NCBI RefSeq assembly: GCF_026745355.1
Contig: NC_079205.1
Location: 7,473,056-7,537,055, forward strand
Direction: 5' to 3'
DNA: 64,000 nt
From: Beta vulgaris subsp. vulgaris
Taxonomy: Eukaryota; Streptophyta; Magnoliopsida; Caryophyllales; Amaranthaceae
Of this stretch, positions 47,461-59,406 are shown piece by piece. The first letter of the stretch is position 1; each line of letters begins with the position of its first letter. The notes under the pieces were generated by a model. The model was not told the origin of the DNA. It saw only the letters and a list, made by a program, of their open reading frames with translations, and searched no databases. The translations under genes and the position numbers were made by a program.

Positions 47461-49004
47461 AGATGCTCTTTTAAAAACCGAATTTTGGGCCATATCAACA
47501 AGATGAGATTAGAAAGTAGCTAAGCCATGATTATGACTCATTAGCACTACATAAAAAGAGGGGCCTCTAATTTCCTTCACCATAGTACGTAGATTAGGGT
47601 AATTAGAATCTTGTTCAAAGGTTTAATTAGAATCCTAAGTGCACTTAAATGACAAAGACTAAGAAAGTTCATGTCAAAATCCAAGTGACTAATGTCAAAG
47701 TCCAAGTGATTGGTTGATGTTAACTAAACAACTTTATGCCCATCGGTTGGTGTCCCCAATTAGGCAAGCCAAATGGGGTCCTTATGACACGAACAACCGG
47801 TTGTCCACAAAACTAATCTCTCTATCCTCCAATAGTCTCTCTTTCTCCTACAGGATGATTGCAGTCATATGGTAGGGGATAGAGAATGGGGGAGCATATT
47901 TACACTACTATTTACTTGTGGTTTAGCTTACTTTTTTTCTATATGATAATCTATTTTTCCCCTTTAATTTAGTCTTTTGTCTTTTTACTCACTTTCCATG
48001 TTGTTTTGTTAGGAAGATATGATGCCTATGAAAAGAAGAGGGGAAAAAGAGAGATTCAGATTTGAGGTAGGGGTAGCATAGAGAGGAGAGGAGAGGAGGA
48101 CTTTTAAAGAGGCACCTGACCAATCAATGTGGGGAACATATTGATATACAACTTTGAAAGAGTCACAGCAAATTGGAAAATAATATTAAAGATATATATG
48201 ACTCAACCTAAGAAGCAGATATATAGGTCACATAAGTTTGTTTCTACAGTAGCTTCAAATTAATGGGAGGAGTACACATTTGTCTGTCTACCAATTTAAA
48301 TAATTTCTCCTTTTGGAAAATAATACATCTATACATGGCCCTCATATTTATAAAATAAAAGAGGTGATGCTTGTCGTTTCTAGTTGAATCCCTCCCGATC
48401 TTGATCCTATTTGGCGAATATAGTTTAGAGTTTGTTGTTAAAGTTTTAACTTTTTGTTCAACATATTTGACTGCTAATTTGACAATATTTTTATAAATGT
48501 GTTTGGTGACAATTAATTAATTGCTAAAATCTTATTGCCATTAATGTGTGTGAAATAACATTTATAAACAATTTAATACATATGTGTAGTATTATTATTA
48601 GAGGCAAAAAAATCATCGAACATATTAGTCCCTAATTCTCTAAAGAAAAAACTCCTATTATGAGATTTTTTTTTCATTTTAAGAGTTTTTAATCCCAAAA
48701 CCCTCTCTAAAACTCTATTTTATCAAACATCCCTTTTAAAATTTTTGACAAATTAAAACTCTAAAAGTGGTCCAAATCTCTCTTTTTGCTCCACAACTTT
48801 AATTGCAAAACACCCTAAAATCTGTAAAGTTCGCAATGATCCATCTTACAATATAATGTATAACAAATCGAAAAACATCAGTTAATAGTTAATTGAGAAC
48901 ACGTCAACTAAAAAGTTGATTGAAAACACATCAAATCGGTAGCTGATTAAATGTTCAGTAATAGATGTTAAAAACACTATTGACATAAAAATCAGTATGA
49001 TATA
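47458..49004. other. Anonymous spacer (1.5 kb)
   Basis: No gene or repeat boundaries recognised. A G/A-rich stretch (48030-48110) with 'gagaggagaggagaggagg' is a short purine tract. Confidence 0.45.
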
Positions 49005-49340
49005 CTCCTGTCGTCCCAAAATATAGTTTCCATTTCTCTTTAATTTATGTAAGTAGAATCTACGAGAGATAGTAAAAAAATTTTGTTTATTTAAATAAAT
49101 ATTTTATGGGAAAACATGATTTTAGGAGAGAGAGTGGAGAATAATTGGTGAAAAAGCATTAATTGTAACATTTTGGTTGAATAAACAAAGGAAAAAAACG
49201 AAATTCAAGAGGCAAATAAATGACAACACACGATTTTTCTAGACAAATTACGGAAAAATGGGAAACTAAATATGAAAATGGAAACTATATTTTGGAACAC
49301 TCAAAATGGAAATAAAAACTATATTTTAAGACGAATGGAA
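49005..49340. mobile_element. Stowaway-like MITE (336 bp, CAAAATATAGTT family)
   Basis: TA, then 'ctcctgtcgtcccaaaatat' at the left, and 'actatattttaagacgaatggaa' then TA at the right. It is the same family as 39071-39407 in opposite orientation, sharing 'aataaacaaaggaaaaaa'-like and 'tttctagacaaattacgg'-like interior sequence. Confidence 0.8.
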
Positions 49341-50465
49341 TATTACTCTCTTATTCTATAATTAGGGGTATTAGTGGACCTATAGGTTCAATCTTGCTCC
49401 GTATTGTTGTAGACTTGTAGTGTCTAGAATCTACATAGCGCTAATTAAATGAGAGGTAGACAATGGGTGTATGATATTGTTAGTGTATGGTATTTAATTC
49501 CCCTTCCAAAATAATTTCATTGACCTATGTTTGTTGTCTGTGAGGTGTTGTGGTCTTGTGGAGAGATAGGGAAGATTAGAAGAGTAGTAGTCCCCACTTA
49601 AGTAATAAATATAACAAGAGATTGGAAGAATTAAGAGAGGGGTATGAAGTATATGTTTGTGTTTCCCCTTAAAAGTTTTGAAGGACTTTGAACAGAATGA
49701 GAAATAAAATTTGTGCATATAATTGTGTCCCTCTGTGTCTGAATGTCCCTTCTTTTTAGGCCCCTACCTCTATTTATCTTTTAAATTTTATCTGTTGCAT
49801 GACCATAAGCAGCTTAAGTGGGTTATGAAGTTGTGCACAAGATAGCTCTTAAGGAGTGTCCCCCACCCTCCTCTCCTCAACAAAGCCTTGCTAACTATAT
49901 CATGTTATCTTTGCCAATGGAGGTAGGTGTAGGTGTAGGTTCATAGAATCCAGACTTTTGGACTATCAATTTCATACATATTTTGTTATGCAAATCTATT
50001 TTTGTATTTTCATATTTTTGCCTCTTCCGGCATGCCATGCGAACTATGCTTCCCCATAGATAGATTTGAGTGGAGACTTTAATTAAATCTTAACAAACTT
50101 TGTCTATAATTAATGCTAGTTCTATATCCTTTGTTTTGAAGGTCAAGTTAGTTATGATTATAATGGAACTTTTTTGACCATATATTGGGAAGTACAATGA
50201 AAATAATATATCATTGATCATTTTATTTTTATACGAATAATAATATAGTCATCAATGTTTATGTATTTCAAGATAGCAATAGATATTTACAATGAACTAA
50301 ATCGTCCTTGAAATAGTACAATACCTCTTATAATATCTAAAAATTGTCAAACTTCTTATAAATATGTTACATCATACTTTTTTTTAAAAAGAGGCATGTC
50401 ACTTTCTCATTGAAAAATTTACCACCTTAATCATATATGAGATATTTGGAGAAATTAATTTGTTA
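49341..50465. other. Anonymous spacer (1.1 kb)
   Basis: AT-rich. Nothing recognisable apart from short runs such as 'aggtaggtgtaggtgtaggt' near 49921. Confidence 0.45.
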
Positions 50466-50474
50466 TTTTCAAAA

Positions 50475-51455
50475 GGAAAATTTGTCAAAAAAAAAACCTT
50501 TCACAAATTAATTTTTGCAAAAAAAAAAAATACCTTATAAAACATTCTTTGCGAAAACAAACCAAAAAGTTAATTATTTCTGCAAGATGAAACCTGAGAC
50601 CAACTTCCGGTGTTGACCATCTCAATTTTGACGTTGACCATTTCTATTTCCCTTCTTCCTCCATAATCACCACTTAGCCACCACCTGCCGCCACCCCTCC
50701 ACCCCCACCCCACCCCCACCAGCATCCCCCAACCCCTCCCTCCACCTTCTTCGGCAACAACTCCCCACCCTTCTACCCTCTCTCTTCTCCTTTCTTCCCT
50801 CCCTCACGCTTCCCCCCCTCTCCTCTCCCTTTATCCATTCCCCTCCCCCACCACTGCGCCACCTAGAGCCCCCCTCCGCAATCCCTTCCCCCTGCAGCTC
50901 CCCCCTTCCACCCAACGACGGCGTCTGAAGTCTAGAAGTATTAGTGGCAGGTAAAGAAGAAGAGAGCGAAGGTGCCAAAAGTGATTTGAAGAAGGATATG
51001 GACGAAGCTGCTGGGGGAGGGGGGGATTGCGGAGGGGGTTCTGGGTGGCACAGCAGTGGGGGCGATGGACGAAGGGAGAGGAGAGGGGTGAGGGAGGGAA
51101 AAAGGGAGAGGATAGGGGGTGGGGGTTGTCGCCTGAGCGGGTGGAGGGAGGGGTTTGGGGTAGCTGGTGAGGGTGGGGTGGGCTGCAGGTGGTGGGGGCT
51201 GGGCTGGGGTGAACTAGGGGCTACATGGGTGGGTGCGGACTGGTGGCAGGTGTTGGTAGTGGTGGTTAGGTGGTAATTATGGAGGAAGAAGGGAAATAGA
51301 AGTGGACAATGTCGAAACTGAGATGGTCAACGCTGGAAAATGGTCCGAGGTTTCATCTTGTAAAAAATATTTAACTTTTTGGTTTGATTTATGTTTTATA
51401 AGATTTTTTTTTCGCAAAAATGAACCTTTAAAAGATTTTTTTTGGCAAATTTTCC
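50475..51455. mobile_element. Foldback MULE-type element (981 bp) with 9-bp TSD
   Basis: Begins GGAAAATTTGTCAAAAAA and ends TTTTTTGGCAAATTTTCC. The 9-mer ttttcaaaa flanks both sides (50466-50474 and 51456-51464), a Mutator-sized target duplication. The two arms are long inverted repeats: 'gtttcatcttg', 'gagatggtcaacg' and 'ggaggaagaagggaaatag' on the right mirror 'caagatgaaac', 'gttgaccatctc' and 'ctatttcccttcttcctcc' on the left. The terminal repeats may thus reach over 300 bp each. The left arm is pyrimidine-rich and the right arm purine-rich. Reading frames of 103-110 codons in the arms are low-complexity (G/R/W-rich); no transposase is seen. Confidence 0.9.
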
Positions 51456-51464
51456 TTTTCAAAA

Positions 51465-53150
51465 AGCTATCTTGTTATTTATAGAATATCTTAGATAATC
51501 TTCTTAAATTGTAACTATATTACAAATTAATTTTCTATGATCCTAAACTGATATTTTCTTTCTTATATAATACTATAAATAGAGTTTAAAATGAAGTAAA
51601 AAAAATAGTAAAATAAATGACCTCCTAACTCTAGTTGGGCGGTTTTAAGATCAATCCGTAATTCCCCTCAGAAAAAAAAAAGATCAATCCTTAATCCCAT
51701 AAATTACGAGTAAAATTCAGTGTACATAAGATATAATTTTATTATGGAGTCCAGCCACTTTATAAAGCCTACAAAGTGGAGGTCTTTGTGGATTTTGCCA
51801 AGTTGTCTCTTTGCTCTCTGTCTTGTCATTTGAAAGTGGAAGCTAGAGACTTAGAGCTAGTAGTGTGGAAAACGATATCAATTATTCAAAAGACAGCTTT
51901 ATTAGTCGCTCGCCTGGATGCCGAATGCATATGGTGATATACTAGTTTTTTTTTTTTTTTTTAAGAACTGGTAGCTCATTGGAGCACCACATATTAATCA
52001 TGGTTCGAATACACATCTCAATAATATGTTTGAATTTCAACTGTCATGACTTCATGAGTGATGATAGGTAGGTCTAAGGTTTGTTATTTTGTGGGTTGTT
52101 TAGCTTTGTATTCTGTAGGCTAGTAACTTAACAAGGGTTAAATTCTAAAAACAATTATCTTTTTTAGTAAAAAATATATATACTAATTCTTTTTAAAAAT
52201 TAGGATATTTTGTGAAAAAAAATACTTCCTATGGTCCATAAAAGAATTATCCCTCTTTTGATCAAGTTCATTACTTAGATTTCTTATCTAGTTTGTTTTG
52301 TTTTATACTATTGGTTACATTTCTCTCGGAATAAACTGTCAGTACATAATTAGTTAATTATGTGAAGAAATTACAGAGTTCCACTTAACATCCCAAAAAA
52401 AATAGGTTCAATCATTTTGTAGAATGTGAAATTTTCTATATGACAATATTATGTGGTAATTTTTGCCACTCTTATAATTACTTCAAATATCATTAAAAGA
52501 GACGGTTTAATTTTAATATTAAACTAAATGTGACTTGAGATAACTCAAACAAGAACTTAAAAAAAAAAAGAGTACAAAAAGAAATATTACCACAGACGGG
52601 TTATGGATTTTTTAGTGTATTCTATTAATATGACAATTTTGTAATCTTCACTAATAGAAAATACATTGAAGTTATGTTTGGCATGTGTAAAAGTAAAAAA
52701 CTAACAACTAATATAAAATGGAGCAAAAATTAATCTATAGTGGTTTAACCATTTTTTCATCCGCAATACAAGCTTTCTAATCCAAGAATTGAGATTTTTT
52801 TATTTTTTTATTAATGGAATATGGTGAAGTTTTTGAAAAGTTACAATAAAGTTGTTGCAGGAAAATAGTTGATTAGCTACAAATTATTGAAAAATTAAGT
52901 CATAAATGACTAAAATATGTGGTAAAAAGTAGTTGAAAACCCAATACATAGTTCATCTAAATAGTTTTACAGTTTATGTTGAAGTTTGATTTTACAAAGA
53001 GTCGCCAACTTAAATTGCAAACCATGGTTGACTTGAAATCACAAACCAACCAAAAAATTTGAAATCGCAAACCAATTCAAATCGTGAAAAAATTTACTAA
53101 CTATACTCTAAAAAGTGTTATATAAGATATGTGTATGTATTTGAAGTTTA
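51465..53150. other. Anonymous spacer (1.7 kb)
   Basis: AT-rich, no gene or clear terminal repeats. A T-run of about 21 bp at 51943-51963 precedes 'ttaagaactggtagctcatt', which may be a poly(A)-type end on the minus strand. Confidence 0.4.
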
Positions 53151-55206
53151 CAGTGGCAGAGCCAGCTGGGGAGGATATGGGGACAGAGGCCCCCCCCCCC
53201 CAACCCACATTGAAAATTTTATTTCACGGTTTTAAAAAAAAATGAAAAACTGACGCGTGAAAGTAAAGGTGGAGGAACAAACGCAAAGCAAACCAAAACG
53301 AAGAAAGAGAAATTGAGAAACAAAGGAAGGAGAGAAAGTGAAAAACTCTAACTCCCTGAGCCTCGAGCCCGTCGGAGGCCGCCAGCCGTAGTCCGCCTCT
53401 GTCTGCCGACCCAGGCCCAACCGTTCACTTGCCCAATCGCGAAGTGTGTCATTTTTTTCTAAACCCTAAGTTTTAATTTCATTCTTTTAAGGTAATATAT
53501 GGTAATTGTAGAGTAAATTGACTTGTAAATTGTTATTGTTATTATTGTTTCATTATGATTATGGTTGAATACTTGAATTGACTTATTGTTATTCATTATT
53601 TCTTGAGTTGATTTGTTGATTCATGTTTTAGGTTTTTGATTTTTAATTTCTAATTTCTAATTTGTAAGTATGAGTTGATTTGTAAATTGTTAATTATGTT
53701 TAGCTTTTTCTTTGTTTTATCTTGAGATAAGAGTATATACTCTGATCCTTTTGTGTTGGATTATTGATAACAAGAGTAAAAGCTCAGAACTTCTTAGGGC
53801 CTGTTTGGTTCACTAAACTGGAATGGAATGGCATGGATGTCCATACCAGGGTGGTACGGATTCAAAACCCCATACCAATTTCAAACTGTTTGGTTCAATC
53901 ATATAATGGATTCAATGTCCATTTCTGCTGTTTGGTTCACTTTTGGAATGGATTCTACATCCAGTTTTTATTTTAATATAATTGTTCTAGCTATATGTAT
54001 ATAAAAAAAAACATAAATTATATTTAAATAAAAAAATCAAACCCTCCCCGCCCACCATAACCACCCATCCTACAACCTCTCCTTCACCAATGCGCATAGG
54101 AGACCAACGCACCACCTTCCTTTCTCCGACGAACGGCCGTCCTCACCGGACTCCATCGCCGGCACCTGTACGCGCAACCCCACTCGTCTACTTCCTCACA
54201 GAAACCAACAACATCCCTTCCCTCACGCCTTCTTCCCCCTCTCATCACAGAGCACCGATGACCGACCACCGGTTATCCTCGTCGGCACCCACCAATACCC
54301 CTCGCGACTCCCTCCTGCTCTAGGCAGCAACCAATTGCCTTCGCAGCCTCCTTCCACGCTCGTCACGACCCTCCCCTCGCGCCTTCTTCTCCGGCACAAA
54401 ACCGTCGCACCTCCTTCTTTCTCCTCTAACAAAATCGAAACCCACCACCTTCCACACCATTTCAGACCCTCTCTCTCCTCTGGCGAAAAATCTTAGGGTT
54501 AACCTCTCTCTCCCTCCCATACAAATTAGGGTTTGAAACTTGGGTGGAATGGAGTTAGAAACTTAGGGGGGGAGGGGAGATTGGGATTCTAGGGGGATGG
54601 GGTGGAGATAGATACCCTTGAGTATGAGACTCTACCCTAAATTTGTCCAACCAAACAATGGAATGGATGTCATTCCATTCCAGTCCATTAAAAATACCCC
54701 AACCAAACACCCCCTTAATCCTTGGATGACTTCAGGACATAGTTAGCTCTAGTTATTCAACCAATGATGATACCAAATTTTAATATGGCTGGAGATTAGT
54801 GACTTTAGTTCAGTTAAAGTGTCCACTTGTTTTAGCTAAGTTCCATTTTTCTTGATGACGTTTCACTTTATCTAGGTATACTAGTTTATAACAGTAATAT
54901 GTAAGCTTGGTGTTTAATGATATGATTAGGAGACTAAAGATAAATATGTTATTATGGATGTTACTATCATATCCATGAACATGTTTGCAGTTTATCTGTT
55001 CAAATAGGATCAGTTATATGTTTTGTCTTTCTTGTGTTTAACTGCTCTGTTCTTTTTCTCAACCGAGTTTCAGGATATGTGCACTATGTTTTGAGTTTTA
55101 GGGCAAAAAAAATTGTATTGTAGTGTTTTTTATATATAAAAAAAATAATTCGAATGCCCAACGTCCGTATGTTGTCCCACCACTTTGAAAATCCTAGCTC
55201 CGCTAC
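53151..55206. mobile_element. hAT-like element (about 2.06 kb) carrying a nested PIF/Harbinger element
   Basis: The left end CAGTGGCAGAGCCAG and right end CTAGCTCCGCTAC are imperfect inverted repeats, and both match the termini of the hAT at 28585-29644 (CAGTGGCGGAGCCACG type). No clear 8-bp duplication remains (gaagttta against gaaaagtc), so the call rests on the ends. A run of C follows the left end. The interior minus-strand frame at 53232-53420 is unrecognised. It is interrupted by the element at 53797-54714. Confidence 0.65.
53797..54714. mobile_element. Non-autonomous PIF/Harbinger-type element (918 bp)
   Basis: The left end GGGCCTGTTTGGTT and right end AACCAAACACCCCC are inverted repeats, with TTA on both sides (53794-53796 and 54715-54717), the usual PIF/Harbinger target duplication. 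Further inward the ends keep 'tggaatggaatgg' / 'ccattccattccag'. The middle is GC-rich with overlapping frames on both strands (54084-54520), proline- and serine-rich or glycine- and arginine-rich, matching no family I know. That part may be captured host sequence. Confidence 0.82.
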
Positions 55207-55811
55207 GAAAAGTCTTATAACAACTTTCAATCACTTCAATCCAATATGTGAAGAGCGATTATCAAACCAACTCAAAACATGACACCTTTACAAAGCAAAA
55301 TGAAGAAAATTGCATCATCCAAGTGGGGAAAAGAGAAATAAAAAAATCAAACTTCCTACTCTAGTTAGCATTTATGATTTTATAAATTAACAAATAAAAA
55401 TTATAATTACACCGACCCTAAAAAGGAGTTACAAATGTAAAAAGAGGGGAAAATGCTCTCATGCCCGCAACATATTGTAATAGTTTCATTTCTTTAAAAT
55501 TTTGATTCACCTTGGTACTAACCACTCAGATATCATTAAGTAAAATCAGCTTAGCTTTTAATATGGTACGGTGGTTCAGATCAAGTGGGGACAAATTGAC
55601 CATTAAAAGAGTCACAATGCTATTAGATGGGACATAATAATTGCCAAAACACAGATTGTTCAACATCCAGATATGCTCAGAAACTTAACTTTACCAGATC
55701 TCTTGTAACAGCCATAAAATGATAAAATATGGAATTTTCACTTCTCAGGTCTGTTTTAACATATGAAAATGTACGAATGACATTAACGCAGCAAGGCAGC
55801 ACCACAGTAAT
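55207..55811. other. Anonymous spacer downstream of the WD40 gene
   Basis: AT-rich intergenic sequence. A TTTATT at 55811-55816 is AATAAA on the minus strand and could be the poly(A) signal of the WD40 gene, giving a 3' UTR of about 190 bp. Confidence 0.4.
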
Positions 55812-55997
55812 TTATTTGCCATATGAAACAAGAATAGCTGGAGTATGGTTGACGAGGTTAACAACCTACTTAGTAATTAGTCATCAATCAGACAATTAGA
55901 CAATTAGGCTGAACTACAAATATACTTCCCCTCGTAAAATTAGTGGGCAAGATGATTAGTAAGCTAAACCGGGATTCATTTGGAAGATCCGATACCA

Positions 55998-57261
55998 TCA
56001 TTCAATCACTGAAATATCCCCACTCCAACTACAGCAAGCGATAACATTAGAGATGACAGGATGAAATGCAACATCTATGCATGGCTGATCATAAGCTTTA
56101 ATCTTCTTTATGAGGTTGGATGATTTGACACTGTAAAAATTGATCTCACCATCCGAGGAGCCGGAGGCAAGTATTTCTCCATCCAAGTTGAAACAACACT
56201 TGATGGGAAAACCAAAGACACCATGGGAATCATACCTCTTGTATTTGTCGAGTCTGAATGGATGTTTAGTGGAGAAGATAGCAATGTAGTTTCCATTTGA
56301 CTGAGCCACAAACCAGGGTTCAAAAGGATGACATTTAACACAAGGGCATGTATAAGCCTCCACATAAACCTGTAAGAGAACTACAGAAAATAAGTTACAA
56401 TAGGAGTTTCTTCAACAAAATGCAAAAGTGCAGCCTTCTAAAACTACGTTGACAATTGTCTATCCAAAATTATGAAATGATTTGAGATGTGAACGGTAAC
56501 CGAAAGCCAGTTAGATGTCCGATCCGAAAATCTAGGTAATTTGCATTGCAGTTAACACCACCAATGTCATATGGAACCTGTTAGAGAAACTGCATGATTT
56601 TTGGTATATAAGAAAAGACACTCCCCCACCCCCATCCCTCAAGAAATCAAAAAATTTGTGATTGCTAGAAAAGAAAAGACAATGAGACAGCATTTGCCAA
56701 GAGTACGGAGCCAGGGACAGTTCGTTCCAAAAACCAGCAACAAGAACAAACATGGAGATAAAGCGCAACCTGATTGGAGAGAGGCACCTCCCGAGAAACA
56801 TCCCAGACAATGAGAGAATTTTCACTAAGATTGCTTTGAGATACATCACTTGAAGAGATAAATTGCTTGCCGTCATTCATGAATTCAACATCAAGTATTG
56901 GCCCTAGGCGTCTTACATACTCATGGACCACCTTTCCTATGCGAATATCCCACAATTTGAGGAGGCCCTTTGACCCACCAGAGAGGAAGAGATTGGAGTT
57001 GTGTGGATGAAACTTAATAGCCGTAATGGCTTGGTTCTCTGTGAAACTTTGAACTTCTGAACCCTTCTCAATGTCAACCAACCTTGACGTGCAATCATAA
57101 CCACATGAAAGTATAGATTGTCCCTGAGGTGACCACCTCACATCTTTCACAGCCGCATTATGATAACTAAAAACACGTGCCTTTTTATTTTGCTCACTCC
57201 ATACATTCCATATGTAGACATAATTATCCATTCCAGCAGACGCCAAAAGATGGGCTGTACG
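55998..57261 (-). CDS. WDR25: WDR25/PRP17-like WD40 repeat protein, 3' part (two exons)
   Basis: Two clean exons encode 287 residues. Exon A (57261-56770, exactly 164 codons) begins RTAHLLASAGMDNYVYIWNV after a TTCTAG acceptor. It contains VKDVRWSPQGQSILSCGYDC, FLSGGSKGLLKLWDIRIGKV and NSLIVWDVSREVPLSNQ. A 400-bp GT-AG phase-0 intron (56769-56370) follows. Exon B (56369-55998) reads VYVEAYTCPCVKCHPFEPWF, then GEILASGSSDGEINF and ends ACCSWSGDISVIE-stop. The repeats with WD/WN ends and the GYDCTSR phrase match plant WDR25-type proteins, which are related to splicing factor PRP17; the exact function is not established by sequence. No stop or frameshift is present. The start codon and N-terminal exons (about 150-170 residues) were not found up to 64000. 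The upstream intron is therefore very long and filled with a LINE and MITEs, or the gene is truncated. Confidence 0.88.
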
Positions 57262-58441
57262 CTAGAATTGAACATATCAACAAAAAGAAAACCTCACGAT
57301 TTGTAAAATTTGTCAAGCTTTACTAGCTCACTGAACATAAGTTACTGGAAAAAACATAACATCAATAAAAGAATTGTGTATTACATTCAGATTTCCTAAA
57401 AAAACAAGAACACCCTTATTTCCAGATTCGAAACAAGCAAGTCTTTTCCTACGTTTTTCTCATTTCCACCATTTCCACCTTAAAAGCTTACCAAAAAGAC
57501 CTGGTAAAGAAGATTGATTACCATGAGCATCCCCCCTGGGATACCCTCACATATTATATCATACAAAAACTCTATAACACTAGTTCAATTTATGGCTCTA
57601 TCAAGGGGATACCAAAAGTTAGCAACTATTATTACCATAGCTTTCCTTTTAATGTCATCCTAGAAGAAACCAATACTTGTGGATTGTATATAAAGAGGGA
57701 CACTCATATTCTTTGCCAACCACCTATGTCATTAATGTACTGCACAACCTGTAACCTTATCCTAATAAACAAATGCTTACATCACTTTATGTAACTATTA
57801 ACTATACATTGGCTCTAAGCATACTAATATGAAAATAGAAAAAGAAACATAATACTATAATATTTCCAGCAGTTATATAAATGTTAGTTTTATTTAAAAG
57901 GGACTAGAATGCCATTAAAGGATATATATACGCACAAGAGCTTTCGTTTGAGTTTCGATGTTGCCTTTTGCTACCAAAAATCTCTTTGTTCAAATAATAA
58001 TTGTAGCACCAAAAAAAAAAACATCAATGCGCTTGCTAGCAAGTATGTGATCAAAAGCAAGGAGTTCCATCCTAACATCGGGGAAACCTTAAGTAAACCT
58101 TTATGGGCTTTCGTCTTTTGTTCTTCTTTAAAGCTATTAATTTTACATTTTTATGCGTCCATATCACCCCTACTTTGGGAAATCCATAAAGTTCATAGGG
58201 CCCTCTAACCGAATCGATAGAGTACAATAACCCAACATTCGAAGTGAGACATAACTGTAGAATCAAGCTAAACAAAAAAGTTTAAATATAACAATATTCA
58301 ACTATGTCATGGTCTCACTTGAGTCAAAATAATTGATGAGCTTCCAACACTCGAAATAACAGGCACTCAACTTCTCATGTCTCATCAAATTATATAGACT
58401 GGAAATTAAATGCTCAAGGAGCTTACCATCTCTTGATAATA
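57262..58441. other. Upstream intron or 5' flank of the WD40 gene
   Basis: The sequence before the exon A acceptor shows no further WD40 exon. A 99-codon plus frame (57909-58208) and its minus shadow are unrecognised. If the gene is intact this is intron. Confidence 0.45.
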
Positions 58442-58699
58442 ACTTCCTCTGTTTCAAAATACTCGACATACTTTTCCCAAAATGCTTGCTAACACATAAC
58501 TTTAAATATTAATATCTCTAACTACCTACATGTAATGATTATAGAAAGTTAATATTATGAAAGTATATGTCCAAACGAATTTGACAAAATCCCACATGAC
58601 TATATTTTTCCTTACCTAAAAATCACAAAACACAGTTGCCTTCGGATAGTGTGAATAGTGAAAAAGTCAAACTGTGTCATCTATTTTAACACGAGAAGT
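58442..58699. mobile_element. Stowaway-like MITE (about 258 bp)
   Basis: TA, then 'acttcctctgtttcaaaata' at the left, and 'ttttaacacgagaagtt' at the right. The interior matches the MITE at 46013-46268 ('ttatatttttccttacctaa', 'aatcacaaaacacagt'). It would lie in the intron upstream of the visible WD40 exons. Confidence 0.72.
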
Positions 58700-59059
58700 T
58701 CATATCAAAGTCCAAAATGTTTGTAAATTCTTAAAGGTTCATACAATAAGAAACCAATTTTTGATGCAATTTCACTTGGTAGGGAAAAGATTATACGACT
58801 AGATTATACTTTCCCTAGATAACTTCCATCAACATGTCGCCTATGTATAGTAGTGTTATGAATTAATACACTTCCTCCTTTTTTTTTACATGTTATACTT
58901 TCCTTAAATAGAATAGTGCAAAATACATGTTACACTTTTTTTCTTCCCCAAATTTGTAAGTTTTGACCTATTAAATTACCAACTTGCACTTACTTGTAAC
59001 AATTAACCAAAATTAAACCTACTTAATTTAACCTAATTTAACCAAAATTGACAGTTAAC
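58700..59059. other. Anonymous spacer
   Basis: AT-rich with nothing recognisable. Words like 'ttaacctaatttaacc' repeat near 59020-59040. Confidence 0.45.
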
Positions 59060-59335
59060 AATTAACCATACCCCTCCCCCACCCACCCCTGCAGCCAAAC
59101 CCTTCCCCCACCACCGCATCAGCCCCCTTCCCCCATCCCCCGCTCACCACCGCATCCTACCCCACCCGCCGAAAACCCCACCCAACCCTCAAAAACACCA
59201 CCCCACCCGCCGAAAACCCCACCCCAGCCCTCGAAAAGCCCACCCCACCCCTCGAAAACACCACCCCACCCTCGAAACCCCACCTCACCCCTCGAAAACC
59301 CACCCCACACGCCAAAAGCCCCATCCCACTCTAAG
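59060..59335. repeat. C-rich minisatellite, period about 21 bp
   Basis: Units such as 'ccctcgaaaacaccacccca' repeat with small changes. On the minus strand this yields a GWGGVFE heptad repeat, which is a composition effect and not called as a protein. Confidence 0.85.
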
Positions 59336-59356
59336 GGTTTGTTGGGTTGCGCGACT

Positions 59357-59406
59357 GCAAGGGAAGGGGAAGGGGAAGGGGAAGAGGAAGGGGAGGGGGA
59401 GGGGGT
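59357..59406. repeat. (GGGGAA)n polypurine tract
   Basis: About eight units of GGGGAA and variants mark the point where the LINE reverse transcriptase sequence stops. Confidence 0.85.

Noticed and set aside
50667..51276. Frames of 103 and 110 codons, glycine- and arginine-rich
   Set aside because: They lie in the two inverted arms of the foldback MULE and are mirror products of purine-rich repeats.
54084..54520. Overlapping frames on both strands in the PIF/Harbinger element
   Set aside because: GC-rich composition opens all frames; no recognised domain. Kept only as a finding on possible capture.
53151..55206. An 8-bp target duplication for this hAT-like element
   Set aside because: The flanks gaagttta and gaaaagtc do not match well enough; the element call rests only on its terminal repeats.
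57909..58208. 99-codon plus-strand frame upstream of the WD40 exons
   Set aside because: No homology recognised and no splice or start context; likely intronic chance frame.
59119..59310. Glycine-rich heptad protein (GWGGVFE repeats)
   Set aside because: Exact consequence of the 21-bp minisatellite; no start context, no homology.
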